Made by a program: the position numbers and the translations under genes
The notes under the pieces: generated by a model
What the model saw: only the letters and a program-made list of their open reading frames with translations
What the model was told of the DNA's origin: nothing
The model's database searches: none
Shown here: positions 14,447 through 16,710 of the stretch, one piece after another
How positions within the stretch are numbered: the stretch's first letter is position 1
Layout: each line of letters opens with the position of its first letter
NCBI GenBank assembly: GCA_964412555.1
Contig: CAYPPG010000106.1
Span: forward strand, 1 to 16,710
Direction: 5' to 3'
Source: CAYPPG01 sp964412555
GTDB taxonomy: Bacteria > Hinthialibacterota > Hinthialibacteria > Hinthialibacterales > Hinthialibacteraceae
Length of the DNA stretch: 16,710 nucleotides

Positions 14447-15436
14447 ATGACTCAATACTCACGACGGATGTTTTTGAAACAAGCCACATACAGCAGCGGA
14501 GCCATTGCCCTTGGAGCTTCTACTGAAACAGCAGCCGGTGAAACGGAAAATCCATGCTTGAAAGTCGCCCTTCTGCAAATGCATCCGGATAGAAATAACC
14601 AAATCGCGAATTTGAAAAAAGGAGATCGCTTTTGCCGGCAAGCAGCGGCTATGGGAGCGGATATCGCGTTGATGCCGGAAATATGGAGTATCGGATACAC
14701 CCGTTTTCAAGGAACCGACGAGGCAGTCATCAAAGAGTGGCAAGCGCAGGCGGTTCCGCGAAACGGTGAGTTTGTAGCACATTTCGCTCAACTGGCCAAA
14801 ACCTTGAATATGGCGATTGCCGTGACCTATTTGGAAGCATGGGACGGACCGCCACGCAATTCTGTCTCTCTTATCGACCGCTTCGGGAATATGAGATTTA
14901 CTTATGCGAAAGTGCATACCAGTGACTTTAAACCGATGGAAACATCCTGCACACCGGGTGATGGTTTCTATGTAGAGGAGTTGGACACCGCCAAGGGGAT
15001 AGTACACGTCGGAGCGATGATTTGTTTTGACCGGGAAGCACCGGAAAGCGCACGGATTCTAATGCTGAAAGGAGCCGAATTGATCCTCACCCCCAATGCC
15101 TGCGGATTGGACAGTATGCGGATTGATCAATTCAAAACCCGCGCGTTCGAAAATGCCTTGGCGGTTGCCATGACCAATTATCCGGAGCCGAATCAGAACG
15201 GACATTCGGTCGCTTTCGATGCAAAAGGAAAACTGGCCGTCGAAGCCGGAGAGAAAGAAGGCATCTATTTCGCCCATTTCGATCTCGACGAAATCCGGAA
15301 ACACCGCCAAAAAACGATTTGGGGAAACGCCTACCGGCGGCCGCACCGGTATCATGCCCTCATCGAAACAGAGAAAGAAGAAATTTTCCAAAGGAAGAAT
15401 GGCTACGGAAAAGAATTTATCCCTGAAAAACGCTGA
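14447..15436 (+). CDS. Tat-exported carbon-nitrogen hydrolase (nitrilase superfamily)
   Basis: A 329-residue nitrilase-fold amidohydrolase that would cleave a non-peptide C-N bond (amide, nitrile or carbamoyl). The start at 14447 has AAAGGA seven bases upstream. The full Glu-Lys-Cys catalytic triad is present: Glu78 in LMPEIW, Lys155 in YAKVHTSDF and Cys193 in MICFDREAPE. The C-terminus is typical (RAFENALAVAMTNYPEPN, then DFDxDEIRKHR-like FDLDEIRKHR). The odd feature is the N-terminus: SRRMFLKQ (5-12), a hydrophobic stretch (GAIALGAS) and an Ala-rich end near residue 30, a Tat signal. Most nitrilase-family enzymes are cytoplasmic, so export suggests action on an extracytoplasmic amide, for instance an N-acyl group on an amino sugar; this is inference. 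It is convergent with the fucosidase relic, 19 bases apart. Confidence 0.9.
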   Translation: MTQYSRRMFLKQATYSSGAIALGASTETAAGETENPCLKVALLQMHPDRNNQIANLKKGDRFCRQAAAMGADIALMPEIWSIGYTRFQGTDEAVIKEWQAQAVPRNGEFVAHFAQLAKTLNMAIAVTYLEAWDGPPRNSVSLIDRFGNMRFTYAKVHTSDFKPMETSCTPGDGFYVEELDTAKGIVHVGAMICFDREAPESARILMLKGAELILTPNACGLDSMRIDQFKTRAFENALAVAMTNYPEPNQNGHSVAFDAKGKLAVEAGEKEGIYFAHFDLDEIRKHRQKTIWGNAYRRPHRYHALIETEKEEIFQRKNGYGKEFIPEKR

Positions 15437-15455
15437 ATCTTTTTGACACTGTAAT

Positions 15456-16204
15456 TTATTTTACAGCTTGCGCATGAGTGATCTTGACCACCACCGGATT
15501 CGGCCATTGTGAATTGTTGTATATTCGTTGTGCCCGCATGACGGAAATATGCAACCCGCTTTCATCCTGTTCCCAACGCGCTTTCGGATCAACCTTGGGT
15601 TGATATTCAAGAACCCGTCCGCTTTGTCCCAGAATCTCAATCTCACTCTGGCCGGCAATGCTTCCGGACGCCTTCTGCTGATATCCAGACCTTGTCGATG
15701 CAGCATCCAAAAATCATCCGGAGAAAAATAAAATCCGATGGCGATCCCCTGTTCGCGAAACGCATCGACGATTTGCCGGGTGATATCACGGCCATACGGT
15801 GTATTCATACAATTGAAATCTGTCGTTTTCGTTTCGAACATGCAAAAACCGCTGTGGTGTTTCGTGGTAAAAACAACATATTTCATACCGGCCAATTTCG
15901 CCAAACGCGCCCAATCCTCCGGATTGAATTGATTCGGATAAAACTGAGCCGGTAACTCGTGGATAAAGCGTTGTAAATACTCCTCCGACGCTCCCACCAT
16001 CGAATGACTGATAACGGAACCCAATTGGGAATCGACACTCCAATGAATGAACATTCCCAGCCCCAAATCCTGAAACCACTCACTCCGTTCCGAAACATTG
16101 CCAATGCCTGATTCCTCCGGTTCGCCGGAAAATGTGGGAACAACCGTTACCAGTCCGGAAAGAATAACAACGGATAGAAAAAAAAGAATACCATTCGATT
16201 TCAT
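15456..16204 (-). pseudogene. Internally deleted, frameshifted GH29-like alpha-L-fucosidase
   Basis: The start at 16204 has GGAGG five bases upstream and a Sec signal (MKSNGILFFL..., about 27 residues). Residues 41-185 match the opening of the GH29 barrel: WFQDLGLGMFIHWS (43-56), FNPEDWARLAKLAGMKYVV (93-111), TTKHHSGF (113-120), TPYGRD (135-140), GFYFSPDDF (157-165), RRRPEALPA. After about base 15655 this frame turns to unrelated sequence and stops at 15461. In another frame, from about 15650 to the stop at 15456, the C-terminal end of the same family reappears: IEILGQSGRVLEY, KARWEQDESGLHISVMRAQR, then WPNPVVVKI. The middle, with the catalytic Asp nucleophile region, is missing, perhaps 250-300 residues judging from remembered family lengths. 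The junction lies at a GCCGGC palindrome (15651-15656). Almost certainly non-functional unless it is an assembly error. Confidence 0.85.
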
Positions 16205-16577
16205 CGAATCCTCCATAAAATTTAGAAATACCGGCTCAAGAAAAACTCGAACTTTCCTGACCGACTTTATTGCAGTATAGATGATGCTACAAATTTGTGG
16301 TGCGGACATCCTGTCTGCACATCATAAAGATGCAAAATGGAGCCTATCACCACAATATACGCTAGATTCATAACGAATATCATACTTCTTACTACCGCGT
16401 TATAGATGCCTTCTTTTTCCGTCTTTCTGTTCAAAGAACCACCCATTATAGTACCATACAGCGCAGTTTCTTTCTACAACAAGTAGAGTAAATATTCCCC
16501 CCATCTTCTCAAGGATGTAATAATAAAAAAAGGATTTTCAATAACTCTTAGTGGTTAAGATCCGAAAATGCAAAAAG
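16205..16577. other. Intergenic stretch with one hairpin, otherwise unexplained
   Basis: No credible gene was found in either direction between the fucosidase relic and the right-edge repeats. The one clear structure is GTGCGGACA (16300-16308) against TGTCTGCAC (16312-16320), eight of nine pairs around a three-base loop, about 95 bases upstream of the fucosidase start. This could be a dispersed hairpin repeat or an operator-like palindrome. From 16321 to 16577 the sequence is A/T-rich and I see nothing assignable in it. Confidence 0.4.
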
Positions 16578-16606
16578 GGTACCAAGGGCAAGTTCCATCT
16601 GCCCTT
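16578..16606 (+). repeat. Singleton GGTACC hairpin repeat (right copy)
   Basis: GGTACC followed by AAGGGCA, a nine-base loop (AGTTCCATC) and TGCCCTT gives a perfect seven-pair stem. It is the third location of the element seen at 2290-2319 and in the 44-bp array. Its loop is the most divergent, while the stem is kept. No flanking gene end is visible to its right within the window. Confidence 0.65.
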
Positions 16607-16637
16607 GCGTCAAAGTCCCCTTGAGAGTATCAAACCC

Positions 16638-16710
16638 CCTTCAGCCTTCCACCTTCAGCCTTCAGCCTTCCGCCTTCAGCCTTCAGCCTTCCACCTTCCA
16701 CCTTCCACCT
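16638..16710 (+). repeat. Heptamer microsatellite CCTTCNN running off the window
   Basis: Ten complete seven-base units CCTTC followed by AG, CA or CG run from 16638 to 16707, with a partial eleventh unit at the edge. The first five bases are invariant; only the last two change, in the order AG, CA, AG, AG, CG, AG, AG, CA, CA, CA. The strand is strongly pyrimidine-rich. Similar heptanucleotide tandem repeats are known in cyanobacteria and other phyla. No open reading frame is claimed. Confidence 0.9.

Noticed and set aside
15456..15710. Programmed frameshift joining the two fucosidase parts
   Set aside because: A frameshift would not restore the missing catalytic middle. The two parts are not adjacent in the normal protein, so a deletion is the better explanation.
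1..16710. tRNA, rRNA, integrase or transposase genes marking a genomic island
   Set aside because: None was recognised on either strand. Mobility is suggested only by the repeats.

Overview
The window looks like an accessory, polysaccharide-directed region from a bacterium of the PVC group (Planctomycetota, Verrucomicrobiota or Lentisphaerota) or a similar lineage. This placement is inference. It rests on gene families typical of those genomes: secreted formylglycine sulfatases, twin-arginine (Tat) Gfo/Idh/MocA oxidoreductases, large secreted tandem alpha/beta hydrolases, a Tat-exported nitrilase-fold protein and a GH29-type fucosidase relic. Base composition is roughly balanced and Shine-Dalgarno sites are strong. 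No rRNA, tRNA, integrase, transposase or CRISPR array was seen.

Layout, left to right: a REP-like hairpin repeat (1-55); a secreted tandem-domain esterase-like hydrolase (+, 96-2267); a convergent junction with a GGTACC hairpin repeat and nested palindromes (2290-2385); a two-gene oxidoreductase operon (-, 5124 to 2404); a divergent secreted beta-helix protein (+, 5253-6509); a cluster of C/G-rich hairpins (6585-6742); a sulfatase followed six bases later by a HigA-like regulator lacking HigB (+, 6767-8527); a convergent operon of an aldo/keto-reductase-like Tat protein and a second sulfatase (-, 11141 to 8576); a repeat island made of an inverted-repeat element (11234-11404) and six contiguous 44-bp hairpin repeats (11413-11676); a second tandem-domain hydrolase (-, 14010 to 11668) whose stop codon lies in the last repeat; a gap with decayed repeats (14085-14280); a Tat-exported carbon-nitrogen hydrolase (+, 14447-15436); an internally deleted, frame-broken GH29-like alpha-L-fucosidase (-, 16204-15456); and a right edge with a third repeat copy and a heptamer microsatellite.

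Almost every protein has an export signal. Six have Tat-type RR motifs (both oxidoreductases, both sulfatases, the aldo/keto-reductase-like protein and the nitrilase-fold protein). Both hydrolases, the beta-helix protein and the fucosidase relic have Sec-type signals. The only evident cytoplasmic protein is the HigA-like regulator. A reasonable reading is a set that removes sulfate and ester groups from a complex, perhaps fucose-containing, sulfated glycan and oxidises or cleaves sugars outside the cytoplasm. The exact substrate cannot be read from sequence.

The most unusual signals are: (1) two 720-780-residue double alpha/beta hydrolases in which opposite halves have lost the nucleophile motif; (2) a hairpin repeat just behind the stop codon of both hydrolases, in the same orientation relative to transcription, single in one case and expanded to six head-to-tail copies in the other, with a paired base change in the stem; (3) a toxin-less HigA protein apparently co-transcribed with a sulfatase; and (4) a fucosidase gene that keeps both ends but has lost its catalytic middle.
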